Positions 26,251 to 35,819 of a stretch of 64,000 bases of DNA are shown one piece after another; the stretch's first letter is position 1; the number at the start of each line of letters is the position of its first letter. The stretch is from Streptomyces lunaelactis. GTDB taxonomy: Bacteria; Actinomycetota; Actinomycetes; Streptomycetales; Streptomycetaceae. The stretch lies in NCBI RefSeq assembly GCF_003054555.1, contig NZ_CP026304.1, forward strand, positions 6,448,001-6,512,000. The letters run 5' to 3'. A program made the position numbers and the translations under genes. The notes under the pieces are model-generated. The model was not told the origin of the DNA. It did no database searches and saw only the letters and a program-made list of their open reading frames with translations.

Positions 26251-28299
26251 GTGTCCAAACTGACCGACCTGCCCAAACGGATCCTGATCGGCAGGGCGCT
26301 GCGCAGCGACAAGCTGGGGGAAACGCTCCTCCCGAAGCGCATCGCCCTTCCCGTCTTCGCCTCCGACCCGCTGTCCTCGGTGGCGTACGCACCGGGCGAA
26401 GTCCTTCTGGTGCTCTCCATCGCGGGTGTGTCGGCCTACCACTTCAGCCCGTGGATCGCGGTCGCCGTCGTGGTGCTGATGTTCACCGTCGTCGCCTCCT
26501 ACCGGCAGAACGTGCACGCCTACCCGAGCGGCGGCGGCGACTACGAGGTCGCCAACACCAACCTCGGGCCCAGGGCCGGTCTCACCGTCGCCAGCGCCCT
26601 CCTCGTGGACTACGTCCTCACGGTGGCCGTCTCGATCTCCTCCGGGGTGGAGAACCTCGGCTCCGCGGTCCCCTTCGTCGTCGAGAACAAGGTTCTCTGC
26701 GCCGTCGCCATCATCATCCTGCTGACCCTGATGAACCTGCGTGGCGTGAAGGAGTCGGGCAAGCTCTTCGCGATCCCGACGTACGTCTTCGTCGCCGGCG
26801 TATTCGTCATGATCGCCTGGGGTGCCTTCAAGGGGATCGTGCTCGACGACACCATGAAGGCCCCGACCGCCGACTTCGAGATCAAGGCCGAGCAGCAGGG
26901 CCTGGCCGGCTTCGCGCTGGTCTTCCTGCTGCTGCGGGCCTTCTCCTCCGGCTGCGCCGCGCTCACCGGCGTCGAGGCGATCAGCAATGGCGTCCCCGCC
27001 TTCCGCAAGCCGAAGAGCAAGAACGCCGCGACCACCCTGCTGTTCATGGGCGGCCTGGCCGTCACCATGTTCTGCGGCATCATCGGCCTGGCCATGGCCA
27101 CCGACGTGAAGATGGCCGAGACACCCGCGCACGACCTGCTGCGAAACGGCACCCCGGTCGGCGACGACTATGTCCAGAACCCGGTGATCTCCCAGGTCGC
27201 GGCCGCGGTCTTCGGCGACGGGACGTTCTTCTTCGTGGTGCTCGCGGCGGCGACCGCGCTGGTGCTGTTCCTGGCCGCCAACACCGCGTACAACGGCTTC
27301 CCGCTGCTCGGCTCGATCCTCGCCCAGGACCGCTATCTGCCGCGGCAGCTGCACACCCGCGGCGACCGGCTGGCCTTCTCCAACGGCATTGTGCTGCTGG
27401 CAGGGGCGGCCATCCTCCTGGTCTGGGTCTACGGCGCCGACTCGACCAAGCTGATCCAGCTCTACATCGTCGGCGTCTTCGTCTCCTTCACCCTCAGCCA
27501 GACCGGCATGGTGCGGCACTGGAACCGCCATCTGAGGACCGAGAAGGACCCGGCCAAGCGCCGCCACATGATCCGCTCCCGGGCGATCAACACCTTCGGC
27601 GCCTTCTTCACCGGCCTGGTGCTCGTCGTCGTACTCGCGACGAAGTTCACGCACGGCGCGTGGGTGGCGCTGCTGGGCATGGTGATCTTCTACGGAACGA
27701 TGACCGCGATCCGTAAGCACTACGACCGCGTCGCCGAGGAGATCGCCGCCGCGGAGGAGCGCCCCGACGACTATGTGCGCCCGTCGCGCGTGCACTCCAT
27801 CGTCCTGGTCTCCAAGATCCACAAGCCGACGCTGCGCGCCCTCGCGTACGCCAAGCTGATGCGCTCCGACAAGCTCGAAGCCGTCAGCATCAACGTCGAC
27901 CCGGCCGAGACCAAGGCGCTCAAGGAGGAGTGGGAGCGGCGCGGCATCAATGTGCCGCTGAAGATCCTCGACTCCCCGTACCGCGAGATCACCCGGCCGG
28001 TCATCGAGTACGTCAAGGGGCTGCGGCGCGAGAGCCCGCGGGACGTGGTCAGCGTCATCATCCCCGAGTACGTGGTGGGTCACTGGTACGAGCATCTGCT
28101 GCACAACCAGAGCGCGCTGCGCCTCAAGGGGCGGCTGCTGTTCACCCCCGGGGTGATGGTGACCTCGGTGCCGTACCAGCTGGAGTCCTCGGAGGTCGCG
28201 AAGAAGCGGGCGAGGAAGCGCCAGGACTGGAACGCGCCGGGCTCGGTCCGGCGCGGGCCCGTGGACCAGCGTGCCAAGGAGCCGAGCGGCAAGGGCTGA
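26251..28299 (+). CDS. APC-superfamily permease, KimA-like (probable K+ transporter)
   Basis: The product has 682 residues with about twelve hydrophobic helices (about 40-480) and a soluble C-terminal domain from about 500 that resembles a UspA-like fold. The start region LLPKRIALPVFASDPLSSVA and SYRQNVHAYPSGGGDYEVAN match the KimA/YdaO branch, whose B. subtilis member is a K+/H+ symporter inhibited by c-di-AMP. Many database entries call it an amino-acid permease, and that is not excluded. The two RCK genes next door and kdp nearby favour potassium. The GTG start was chosen because MSKLTDLPKRILIGRAL begins the conserved part. Confidence 0.75.
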   Translation: MSKLTDLPKRILIGRALRSDKLGETLLPKRIALPVFASDPLSSVAYAPGEVLLVLSIAGVSAYHFSPWIAVAVVVLMFTVVASYRQNVHAYPSGGGDYEVANTNLGPRAGLTVASALLVDYVLTVAVSISSGVENLGSAVPFVVENKVLCAVAIIILLTLMNLRGVKESGKLFAIPTYVFVAGVFVMIAWGAFKGIVLDDTMKAPTADFEIKAEQQGLAGFALVFLLLRAFSSGCAALTGVEAISNGVPAFRKPKSKNAATTLLFMGGLAVTMFCGIIGLAMATDVKMAETPAHDLLRNGTPVGDDYVQNPVISQVAAAVFGDGTFFFVVLAAATALVLFLAANTAYNGFPLLGSILAQDRYLPRQLHTRGDRLAFSNGIVLLAGAAILLVWVYGADSTKLIQLYIVGVFVSFTLSQTGMVRHWNRHLRTEKDPAKRRHMIRSRAINTFGAFFTGLVLVVVLATKFTHGAWVALLGMVIFYGTMTAIRKHYDRVAEEIAAAEERPDDYVRPSRVHSIVLVSKIHKPTLRALAYAKLMRSDKLEAVSINVDPAETKALKEEWERRGINVPLKILDSPYREITRPVIEYVKGLRRESPRDVVSVIIPEYVVGHWYEHLLHNQSALRLKGRLLFTPGVMVTSVPYQLESSEVAKKRARKRQDWNAPGSVRRGPVDQRAKEPSGKG

Positions 28300-28417
28300 G
28301 GCTCCCGCGTTGGCTGACGCTCCCGCGTTCTTGTGGTGAGCGGCCGGGCAGCACCCACGTAGAGTGGTGGGTTGTTGTCCGGCCGTTTTTCCTTTGATCT
28401 TCTGGAGTCACCCCACC

Positions 28418-29746
28418 ATGCAGAACGCACCTGAGTCTTCGCTGGTCGGGGAGGAGTACGAGGTCGAGGTCGGCCCCGTAGCGCACGGCGGCCACTGCAT
28501 CGCCCGCACCGAGGAGGGGCGGGTGCTGTTCGTACGGCACACGCTGCCCGGCGAGAAGATCGTCGCCCGGATCACCGAGGGCGAGGAGGACTCCCGCTTC
28601 CTGCGCGCCGACGCCGTACGGATCATCGAGGCGTCCAAGGACCGCGTCGAGGCCCCGTGCCCGTACTCCGGACCCGGCAACTGCGGCGGCTGCGACTGGC
28701 AGCACGCCAAGCCGGGCGCCCAGCGGCGGCTCAAGGGCGAGGTGATCGCCGAGCAGCTGCAGCGGCTCGCGGGCCTCACCCCCGAGGAGGCCGGCTGGGA
28801 CGGCACGGTCGTGCCCGCTGAGGGCGACAAGCTGCCGAAGGGCGAGGTGCCGGCCTGGCGCACGCGCGTGCAGTACGCGATCGACACGGAGGGCCGCGCG
28901 GGGCTGCGCAAGCACCGCTCGCACGACGTCCAGCCGATCGACCACTGCATGATCGCCGCCCCGGGGGTCACCGAGCTCGGCATCGAGAAGCAGGACTGGT
29001 CGCAGATGGCCTCGGTCGAGGCGATCGCGGCGACCGGATCCAACGACCGCCAGGTCATCCTCACCCCGCGCCCGGGCGGCCGGCTGCCGCTGGTCGAACT
29101 GGACAAGCCGGTCTCGGTGTTGCGCGTGGAGGAGCGGGACGGCGGAGTGCACCGGGTGCACGGCCGCGCCTTCGTACGGGAGCGCGCCGACGAGCGTACG
29201 TACCGCGTCGGCATGGGCGGCTTCTGGCAGGTGCACCCGCAGGCCGCGGACATCCTGGTCAAGGCCGTGATGCAGGGCCTGATGCCGCGCAAGGGCGAGT
29301 CGGCGCTCGATCTGTACTGCGGTGTGGGCCTGTTCGCGGGCGCGATCGCGGAACGGATCGGAGAGGGCGGCGGGGTGCTCGGCATCGAGTCCACCAAGCG
29401 CGCGGTCGAGGACGCCCGGCACAACCTCCAGGACCTGGAGCGGGTACGCATCGAGCACGGCAAGGTCGAACAGGTCCTGCCGCGCACGGGGATCACCGAG
29501 ACGGACCTGATCGTGCTCGACCCGCCGCGCGCGGGGGCGGGCAAGCAGACGGTGAAGCACCTGGCGGGCCTGGGCGCACGGCGCATCGCGTATGTCGCCT
29601 GCGACCCGGCGGCGCTGGCGCGCGACCTGGCGTACTTCCGCGAGGGCGGCTACAAGCCGCGCACACTGCGGGCGTTCGACCTGTTTCCGATGACCTCGCA
29701 TGTGGAGTGTGTGGCGATTCTTGAACCGACGGCAAAGGGGCTCTGA
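28418..29746 (+). CDS. Class I SAM-dependent RNA (uracil-5) methyltransferase, TrmA/RlmCD family
   Basis: The enzyme methylates C5 of a uracil in tRNA or 23S rRNA. The 442-residue protein has an N-terminal TRAM domain (1-65), cysteines 81, 89, 92 and 177 suited to a [4Fe-4S] cluster, the SAM site LDLYCGVGLFAGAIAE, the motif DPPRAGAG, nucleophile Cys395 in VACDPAAL and general base Glu430 in SHVECV. ATG at 28418 has GGAG upstream. Its final 69 bases, which encode the Glu430 region, are repeated twice further downstream, so this gene is the insertion target of the islands. The copy present here restores a complete enzyme. Confidence 0.92.
   Translation: MQNAPESSLVGEEYEVEVGPVAHGGHCIARTEEGRVLFVRHTLPGEKIVARITEGEEDSRFLRADAVRIIEASKDRVEAPCPYSGPGNCGGCDWQHAKPGAQRRLKGEVIAEQLQRLAGLTPEEAGWDGTVVPAEGDKLPKGEVPAWRTRVQYAIDTEGRAGLRKHRSHDVQPIDHCMIAAPGVTELGIEKQDWSQMASVEAIAATGSNDRQVILTPRPGGRLPLVELDKPVSVLRVEERDGGVHRVHGRAFVRERADERTYRVGMGGFWQVHPQAADILVKAVMQGLMPRKGESALDLYCGVGLFAGAIAERIGEGGGVLGIESTKRAVEDARHNLQDLERVRIEHGKVEQVLPRTGITETDLIVLDPPRAGAGKQTVKHLAGLGARRIAYVACDPAALARDLAYFREGGYKPRTLRAFDLFPMTSHVECVAILEPTAKGL
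29678..29746 (+). repeat. Attachment-like repeat, copy A (3' end of the methyltransferase gene)
   Basis: The 69 bases from the GAC of Asp to the stop codon (FDLFPMTSHVECVAILEPTA region) recur at 43260-43328 and 58750-58818. Over the last 63 bases, copies A and B match at 54 positions, and most changes are synonymous. This end of the gene was probably supplied by an incoming element. Confidence 0.8.
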
Positions 29747-30158
29747 CCTGGAGTTTTCCTAGGTCGCTCAGGCGCGGCCGGGTGTGCTCGACCTTTTTCC
29801 CGACCCCCACCAGGTGAAGGGCGCCATACGCTCGGAACCCTCCCGTCTGACATGGGGTTTCGTTAGGGGGAATGAGGATGACGGTTGAGTTCCGATTCCC
29901 TCTCGGCATGGATGGTGGCCGACGGTCTTGACGCTCGGCTGACGCCCGTTCTGATGGGTTGTCACCTTTGATGCGAACTCGACACAGGCGCCCACCACTC
30001 CCTCCAGCGCGGCACGCTCCACCACGGCGCGTTCGCGTATAGACCGTCGGGTCGTGGTCCGGCCGTCACGAGTTCGGGCAGCGGCTGTGCTTCCCTCACA
30101 GATAGCTGGCATCAAAAGGCGACAGGCGTGAAAAGCCTCGTGCGAACCTCACCCTGCC
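29747..30158. other. Left arm of island I, no gene
   Basis: This 410-bp gap is similar to the stretch that follows copy B (43329 onward), with shared pieces such as CTCGACCT, GTCTGAC and GTCTTGACGCTC. It contains the arm motif TGACGCTCGGCTGACGC at 29929-29945. No coding sequence was seen. Confidence 0.6.
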
Positions 30159-30627
30159 GGGGTGATTGGCGTCAAGACCGGTTCCTCGCCCCAGCCGGCG
30201 CCAATCTGCTCTGGACCGCCGACGCCGTCGTGGACGGCGAGGAGCGACGCGTCATCGGCATGGTGATGGGGGTGCGAACGCGGGCACACTGCGCGAGAAG
30301 TTCAGGCTGGCGATGTACATGTGCAGCCGTGGCTTGTTCGAGGCGGCGCACAAGGGCCTCACCACGGCCACGGTCGTCGAGAAGGGCGACACCGTGGGTT
30401 ACGTCGATCACGCCCCCGGCGGCCGGACACCGGTCGTCGCCACGCAGGCTATGAAACTCGTCGGCTGGCCCGGTCTGAGGGTGCCGCTGGAGCTGGGCAG
30501 CGGCGGCAAACGTGTCCCCGGGCACTCGGCGAAGGCGGGCACCGTGGTGCGGGAGATGTCCGCCGGCGAGGGCCCGGACGCGGTACGGGCCCCGTCGCCC
30601 TGCGGGACGCCCTCGCAGGGAACCTAG
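30159..30627 (+). pseudogene. D-alanyl-D-alanine carboxypeptidase fragment with two frame shifts
   Basis: The C-terminal third of a PBP-type carboxypeptidase is readable across three frames. GVIGVKTGSSP (with the KTG box) lies at 30159-30191. GANLLWTADAVVDGEERR follows in a second frame. After about 30270 a third frame gives NAGTLREKFRLAMY, DTVGYVDHAPGGRTPVVA and HSAKAGTVV. The catalytic SxxK and SxN parts are missing upstream. It is dead debris just inside the left edge of island I. Confidence 0.75.
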
Positions 30628-30843
30628 CCTCGCTGGCTCCTACGAGGTGCCTGACCGGCTGTGCATTGCCGCCGTTACGGCGCAAGCGCTGTTCGGTGGG
30701 CCGCACGGCCACCGCCGGGACTGGCGCGGGCCGTCGGTGATGGGTCACCGGCGGCCCGCGTACTCGCTGAGCGGGTCACCGGTCATCGGTTGCCCGGGCC
30801 CGGCGCGCGCCTGAGGAAGGCTGTCTCGCCGCAGCGGGAGCCT

Positions 30844-31341
30844 CTACGGAGGCGGCTGGTTGAACAGTTGGACCAGCGCGGAAAGCGGATTGCCCGGCCG
30901 GAAGTACTCGGTCTCCACGGATTCCTTGAACGACCCGTCCCGCCTGCGCTCCACAACCCTCTTGTGCTTCTTCCGGCCGCGTGTGGCCAACAGGTACATG
31001 CCGTACATCATCACGATTCCCAGGATGGCGACCTCGATGACCGGCAGCTTCGCCTTGGCGTCCAGCAGAGCGTCGCGGACCATGTCCCTTTCTCCCGGTT
31101 CCTCCCAGGCCGTCGAAAGGATCACCAGCGCACCCTGTTCGAGGTACTCCGAATGCGAGGTCAGGAGGTGGAGAAGTTCCTCCGCCTCCGCCGCGTCAGG
31201 TGCTGCTGCCAGTACCTCGTCCCTCATTTCCTCGTAGTCGAGGTCGTCTGTGTGTGCGGCGAGGTAGTAGCGGGCCGCTTGCTGCACGGTGTCGGCGTCG
31301 GCCCCGATGTGCTCGAGAAACGCTGCCAGGGATTCCGTCAT
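30844..31341 (-). CDS. Single-pass membrane protein, last gene of the CHAT operon
   Basis: The product has 165 residues. The first 80 residues are acidic and helical (LAAFLEHIGADADTVQQAAR), followed by a hydrophobic helix (PVIEVAILGIVMMYGMYLLA) near 115, a basic stop-transfer RGRKKHKR, and a tail. ATG overlaps the CHAT stop as ATGA, so it is translated with it. No family was recognised. The N-terminal helical part could be an adaptor that docks on the CHAT protein, with the single helix anchoring the complex in the membrane or acting as effector. Both are inference. Confidence 0.75.
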   Translation of the reverse strand: MTESLAAFLEHIGADADTVQQAARYYLAAHTDDLDYEEMRDEVLAAAPDAAEAEELLHLLTSHSEYLEQGALVILSTAWEEPGERDMVRDALLDAKAKLPVIEVAILGIVMMYGMYLLATRGRKKHKRVVERRRDGSFKESVETEYFRPGNPLSALVQLFNQPPP

Positions 31342-34300
31342 CGCCAGTCTCCTTCGAGGGTCAGGGACCACGCCAACCAGGTCGGCAGGTCCTCGGTCGC
31401 GTCCAGGGACGCCTGCCGGAGTGCTCGTCCCAAGGGATGTCCTTCCATGAAGCGCGCTAGGGTGGCGTCGAGGACGGGCAGTGTCGCCGAGGCCACCACG
31501 TCCCAGCCGGGAGCGACAACCGCCGAGGTTCCCGCATGGCGCAGCGCCCCGAAGATGCCGAGACGGTCGCCCAGCCCGGCGTGGTGGCTCACGCCGCTGG
31601 AGCAGGCCGCGGAGAACACCGTGCGCGAGGCGTGGGGCAGCAGGGCGCAGTCACGCCAACTGAGCCGGTGGGCATTGCCCAGCGAGCTGCCGGCGGCGAC
31701 CGAATCGGCCAGCGGCGCGTTTCCGCGATGGGCGAGCATCAACGCCACTTCACGCTCGACGTGGTTGACGAGGCCATGGCACAGCAGAACCGCGACATCA
31801 CAGCGGCGCATCACCTCCTCGAAGGCCGCCATGTCACAGGCGCCTTCCTGCGGCGCCACCGCACTCGCCCCGAGCGCCGCGGCGCGGCCTGCGGACGCGC
31901 GCAGCGCCGCAGCAACCTCGGGTTGTTCGCCCGAACGCGGCACGGTCAGGACCCCAATGCGTTCCCTCGGCGGCACAGGCTGCCGCAGGAGCGAGTGGAG
32001 GGCCGTCCAGCCCGATGCGTACGACACCGACCAGTGCGGTCCGATCGCCGTGTGCCACGGCAGGCCGGCCATCGCCGCGTGGGGCAGGACGACGACGTGA
32101 TCGTCGGCTTCGGCACAGGTGCGCAGCACATTGACCATCCACTCTTCGGCCCGGCGCCACTCCGCCTGGTCCAGGGGGTCGCCCCGACGGCGGGGGCTCC
32201 AGTCGAACAGGCGCTTGCGGAGACGCGCCCCCAGTCGGGCGTAGTCGATCTGTTCCTGCGGGAGGAAATACGTCGTGACGTGGCCGGCTGCGTCGATGCG
32301 CGTCAGCACGGAGCAGAGACCGCTGTCGCGTTGATCGTCCTGGTGACGTACGTAGAACCATTCGACCACCACCAGGCCGTGGCCCGGCTGGGCCAGCCGG
32401 GCCACGGCAGCGTCGGTGAACCCCTCGTCCAATACGGTCACGTCCGGCAACCGGCGCCGGGATGCGGCCCGCCCGGCGGCGTCGCGCTGGAGCTCGGCCA
32501 CCATGCGGAAGTCCGGCCACTCCACTCGCGCGGCACCGTGGCTCCGTTGCGACGGCTCGGGCCCGCCGTCGGTGAGGACGCCGAGCAGGAGGCCGCCGAT
32601 ATCGGCAAGCGGGGCGCCCAGTTTCGCCGGTCCGTGGACGACCTTGCTGACGTCGGGTACGCCTCCGATCTCGGCGGCCACGGCGGTCGGGACCGCCGCC
32701 AGGTGAAGCCGGGCCGCTTCGGTGTCCGCGTGGGCGTACGCGTCGAAGGCCAGCTTCAGCAGGGTCATCCCGTCGGGCGCCAGGCCATGGCGTTCCCCGA
32801 CCGCGTGGGCCTCGCGCCACGCCTCGGCCACGAGGTCGTCCCCCGGGGCGCCGGTGTTCATGGCGTCGAGAAGCTCGGCGCGGCACCTGTGGGCGGCGGC
32901 GGCGAGCGTCGCGTGACCCGCCGCCTCGCTCCGCCCCGCGAAGGCGTGCAGCAGCGGGGGCAGAGCGGCGGCCCGCGCCTCGGCCGCCGAGTGCAGCTCG
33001 GCCCGCCTGTCGAGGAGGGCCGCCCAGGCGCGGGACTCCGTCAGCAGATCGGGTCCGTCCGCTGTGGCGGCTGCCGCGCCCTTGAGCCCCGAACCACTGG
33101 TCAGGAGGCCGATCGCCTCGTCGCTCCGCCCACGGACGGCCAGCTGGTGCGCCCGGAGCAGGGCATAGTGCCGGGAGCGGTCCAAGGACGAGAGCCTCTC
33201 GGCCATGGCCAGGGCGGCCTCGGCAGCCGACCGGTCGCCGACTGCCTCGTGCGCCATGGCTTTGTACTCGAGCAGTGACGGGTCCGGCCCCGAGAGCTGT
33301 ATCGCCTTCTCGATTCCGGGCAGCGCCAGGTCGGGTCGGCCCAGGCCGAGTTGGGTCAGGGCGAGATTGGTGAGCGCCCAAGGGTGCCTCGGGGACGTCT
33401 CGTCCAGCAGACCGAGGACCGCTACCCGGATGGCGAGCGCCTCTGCCAAGCGTCCCGAACCCTCCAGCGCGGTGGCCCGTTCGTGGTGGAGGTTCACTTT
33501 CAGATCCGTGTCCAGTTCCGCTTCCCACGGCTGGGGGGCGGTGCCGAGCCTGGTGATCACCGACGCGGGCCGGTGCGCACGGTTCAGCGCTCCGGCCAGC
33601 CAGGTCTCCGAGCGGCCCCGCGCGACGCCGTCCCCGCCCAGACACTCCCGCAGGGTCACCTCGACGGCCTCCAGGTCCTCCACCCGTCCTTGGGCGACCA
33701 GGAACTCGGCATGGAGCCGGACGAGCGCGACCAGCTCATCGGGGCCGCGCGTGGCCGCCTCGCGGCGCAACTCCTGAACCACGCCCTCCACCGTGCTGAC
33801 GGTGCTGCGCAGGTGCGCCTGGCCCACCGCTTCCATCAGGTGGGGGTGCCCGGCGTCCGTGGCGATCTCTTCGAGGAGTGCGGGCCCGCCCGGCAGGTCC
33901 AGGCCCCCGCGCCCTTCGGTCATGTGCGTGGCCAGTACCGCTCCGGCGGCCCCCCAGGCGTGCTCGTGGGGGATGGTCGCCCGCGCGCGTTCGGCCGCTA
34001 CGCGGCTCGCCGTGATGTACCGCGCCGGGGGCCGCCGCGCCCGTGCCGCAAGTTCGTGCGCGAAGTAGAGCTCCGCCCACTGCTTGCCCCGGGGGTTGGG
34101 AACTCCGGTGCCGGAGTGAAGGCTTGCCAGGACGGCTTCGAGGACGTAGGGCACCAGTCCCTCCTGCCCGTGGAGGACCTCGTGCGCCGCCGCGGCCAGC
34201 CGGGACCGGTCCGGGCCCCGGTCGACGTAGGCGTGCAGATCCTCCTCGAAGGTCACGCCGGGCGGCGGCGCGCACTTGGCGTCGATGAACGCGCTCCATT

Positions 34301-34934
34301 CCCTGCACAGTTCGTCCAGCGTGGCAAGCTGTACGAGGGTCAGCGCGGCCAGGCGGTCGGCGTGGGCGTATCGGTGGGGCGCGACCAGGGGGGCCAGCGC
34401 CGAGTCGTCGGATTCGTCCGCGTCGGCGCCACCAAGCTCCAGCCGGGGGAACTCGCCGGCCACGGCGAGGTGTCCAGCGGCGAACACGGCCGGGGTGAGC
34501 GTCCGCCATTGGGCGGAGATCAGCACCGGCATCGTGCCGTCGGCGACCGCGCGGACGACGGAACGGAGCGGTCCGAGCTGCCCGGCCAGCTCCGTCGTGA
34601 CGGCCCGCCGCAGGGCTTCCGCGTCCGGATGCTCGACGAGCCGGGGGGCTGCCGCACCGGGGAGCAACGCCCGCAGATTCGCCCACATGACGGAGGCAGT
34701 GGGGCTGTGTCCCCTTACCTGTCCCGCTGTGTAGTAGGCGGCGCCCTTACTGGGGAGGACCGCGATGAGCATGGGGGTCCGCCCCAGCGCTGCCCGGCAT
34801 GCCGGGCAGCGCACACTGTCCAGATCGCCGCGCAGGAGCGCGCCGAGGAGGACGACATCGGTCTCACCGATCAGACGAACGCTGCTCCCGGCGCCCCCCT
34901 GGAACGAGGCGCCGCACCGCGCGCACCTCAACAC
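31338..34934 (-). CDS. CHAT-domain (caspase-like) protease with CpXC-like N-terminus and TPR-like middle
   Basis: The product has 1198 residues. Residues 1-60 hold two CxxC pairs (CARCGASF and CPACRAAL) separated by about 35 residues, the layout of a CpXC zinc domain. The middle is helical with TPR-like repeats, clearest around residues 540-620 (HPWALTNLALTQLGLGRPDL, DPSLLEYKAMAHEAVGDR). The C-terminal CHAT peptidase domain (about 900-1190) has the catalytic pair His1053 in LLCHGLVNH and Cys1111 in FSAACSSGVSH. The start is GTG, overlapping the AAA gene by 7 bases. CHAT proteases act in programmed death and defence modules (gasdermin activation, type III-E CRISPR). No substrate is evident here. 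Confidence 0.88.
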   Translation of the reverse strand: MLRCARCGASFQGGAGSSVRLIGETDVVLLGALLRGDLDSVRCPACRAALGRTPMLIAVLPSKGAAYYTAGQVRGHSPTASVMWANLRALLPGAAAPRLVEHPDAEALRRAVTTELAGQLGPLRSVVRAVADGTMPVLISAQWRTLTPAVFAAGHLAVAGEFPRLELGGADADESDDSALAPLVAPHRYAHADRLAALTLVQLATLDELCREWSAFIDAKCAPPPGVTFEEDLHAYVDRGPDRSRLAAAAHEVLHGQEGLVPYVLEAVLASLHSGTGVPNPRGKQWAELYFAHELAARARRPPARYITASRVAAERARATIPHEHAWGAAGAVLATHMTEGRGGLDLPGGPALLEEIATDAGHPHLMEAVGQAHLRSTVSTVEGVVQELRREAATRGPDELVALVRLHAEFLVAQGRVEDLEAVEVTLRECLGGDGVARGRSETWLAGALNRAHRPASVITRLGTAPQPWEAELDTDLKVNLHHERATALEGSGRLAEALAIRVAVLGLLDETSPRHPWALTNLALTQLGLGRPDLALPGIEKAIQLSGPDPSLLEYKAMAHEAVGDRSAAEAALAMAERLSSLDRSRHYALLRAHQLAVRGRSDEAIGLLTSGSGLKGAAAATADGPDLLTESRAWAALLDRRAELHSAAEARAAALPPLLHAFAGRSEAAGHATLAAAAHRCRAELLDAMNTGAPGDDLVAEAWREAHAVGERHGLAPDGMTLLKLAFDAYAHADTEAARLHLAAVPTAVAAEIGGVPDVSKVVHGPAKLGAPLADIGGLLLGVLTDGGPEPSQRSHGAARVEWPDFRMVAELQRDAAGRAASRRRLPDVTVLDEGFTDAAVARLAQPGHGLVVVEWFYVRHQDDQRDSGLCSVLTRIDAAGHVTTYFLPQEQIDYARLGARLRKRLFDWSPRRRGDPLDQAEWRRAEEWMVNVLRTCAEADDHVVVLPHAAMAGLPWHTAIGPHWSVSYASGWTALHSLLRQPVPPRERIGVLTVPRSGEQPEVAAALRASAGRAAALGASAVAPQEGACDMAAFEEVMRRCDVAVLLCHGLVNHVEREVALMLAHRGNAPLADSVAAGSSLGNAHRLSWRDCALLPHASRTVFSAACSSGVSHHAGLGDRLGIFGALRHAGTSAVVAPGWDVVASATLPVLDATLARFMEGHPLGRALRQASLDATEDLPTWLAWSLTLEGDWR

Positions 34935-35818
34935 GACGCCTGCCAGGACGAGCCGATACGGCGTGCCGCCTCACGTACCGCCTCGACCTCGCGCAGCAGG
35001 TCCGCGAGGGCGACGCGCCGCTCGTCCCCCTCCCGTTGGACGGCCCGCGCGGCGGCACGCACGATGACGTTGACGATGTCGGCACCGGACAGTCCTTCGG
35101 AGCGGGAAGCCAGTTCGCGCGGATCGACATCCGCGGCCCGGGGCAGTTCGTCGAGCAGCATGCGCTCCCAGAGGCGCGCCCGGGTCGCCTCGTCGGGCAA
35201 CGGAATCTCGATATGGGCGATCATGCGGCGCACGAACGCCGGGTCGTAGTCGGCGGCGCGGTTGGTGGCGAAGACCACGACCGAGCCGCCTCGGTCGAGT
35301 TCACCGAGCAGCACGGAACGGTTGAGGTTGGCGGAGTCGGCCGCCTCACCGCCCGAGTGTTCCCGGGCGGTGAGCAGCGCGTCGGCCTCGTCGAAGAACA
35401 GCACGGCACCGGTCCGCTCAGCGGCGCGGAACACCGAAGCGATGTGTTTCGGCGTGTCCCCCACGTACTTGGAGACGAGCGCGGTGTAGTCGACGACGAG
35501 CAGCTCCCGCTCCAGCGCCGAGGCCATCACCTCGGCGCAGAGCGTCTTGCCCGTGCCCGGCGGGCCGTACAGGTTGACGGCCATACCGGTCCGGTGCGGT
35601 ACCAGCCGGGCGAGGTTCCAGGTTTCCAGCAGCGTCTGCCGGTGGGTGACGATGGTCAGTGTCTGCCGGAGCTGCTCGAGGACGACGTCCGCCACGATCA
35701 GCTCGTCCAGCTTCCGTACGGGCCGTCGCCGCTCGCCCGCGACCGGGTCTTTGGCGGCCGGTGGCAGTGCGGCGACGGCGGCGGGCCGGGCTGTTCCGTT
35801 GGTGCTCCATGCCGGCAT
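34928..35818 (-). CDS. AAA+ ATPase of the CHAT operon
   Basis: The product has 296 residues. Residues 1-45 form a linker. The AAA module has Walker A GPPGTGKT (85-92), Walker B FFDEAD (141-146), sensor-1 Asn186 in VVFATN, arginines 197-198 in FVRRM and a helical lid with LSGADI. The type is that of FtsH/SpoVK/katanin-like ATPases, which form hexamers and remodel proteins. It starts one base after the preceding stop (TGACATG) and overlaps the CHAT gene. It may deliver or unfold a substrate, or gate activation of the CHAT protease. Confidence 0.9.
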   Translation of the reverse strand: MPAWSTNGTARPAAVAALPPAAKDPVAGERRRPVRKLDELIVADVVLEQLRQTLTIVTHRQTLLETWNLARLVPHRTGMAVNLYGPPGTGKTLCAEVMASALERELLVVDYTALVSKYVGDTPKHIASVFRAAERTGAVLFFDEADALLTAREHSGGEAADSANLNRSVLLGELDRGGSVVVFATNRAADYDPAFVRRMIAHIEIPLPDEATRARLWERMLLDELPRAADVDPRELASRSEGLSGADIVNVIVRAAARAVQREGDERRVALADLLREVEAVREAARRIGSSWQASC

Positions 35819-35819
35819 G

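Noticed and set aside
26113..28104. Minus-strand open frame opposite the KimA-like gene
   Set aside because: Composition is His/Asp/Gly/Arg-rich with no protein family, and the plus-strand permease is clearly real.
29600..30130. tRNA gene as the island target
   Set aside because: The repeated core is protein-coding sequence of the methyltransferase. No cloverleaf was seen at any of the three junctions.
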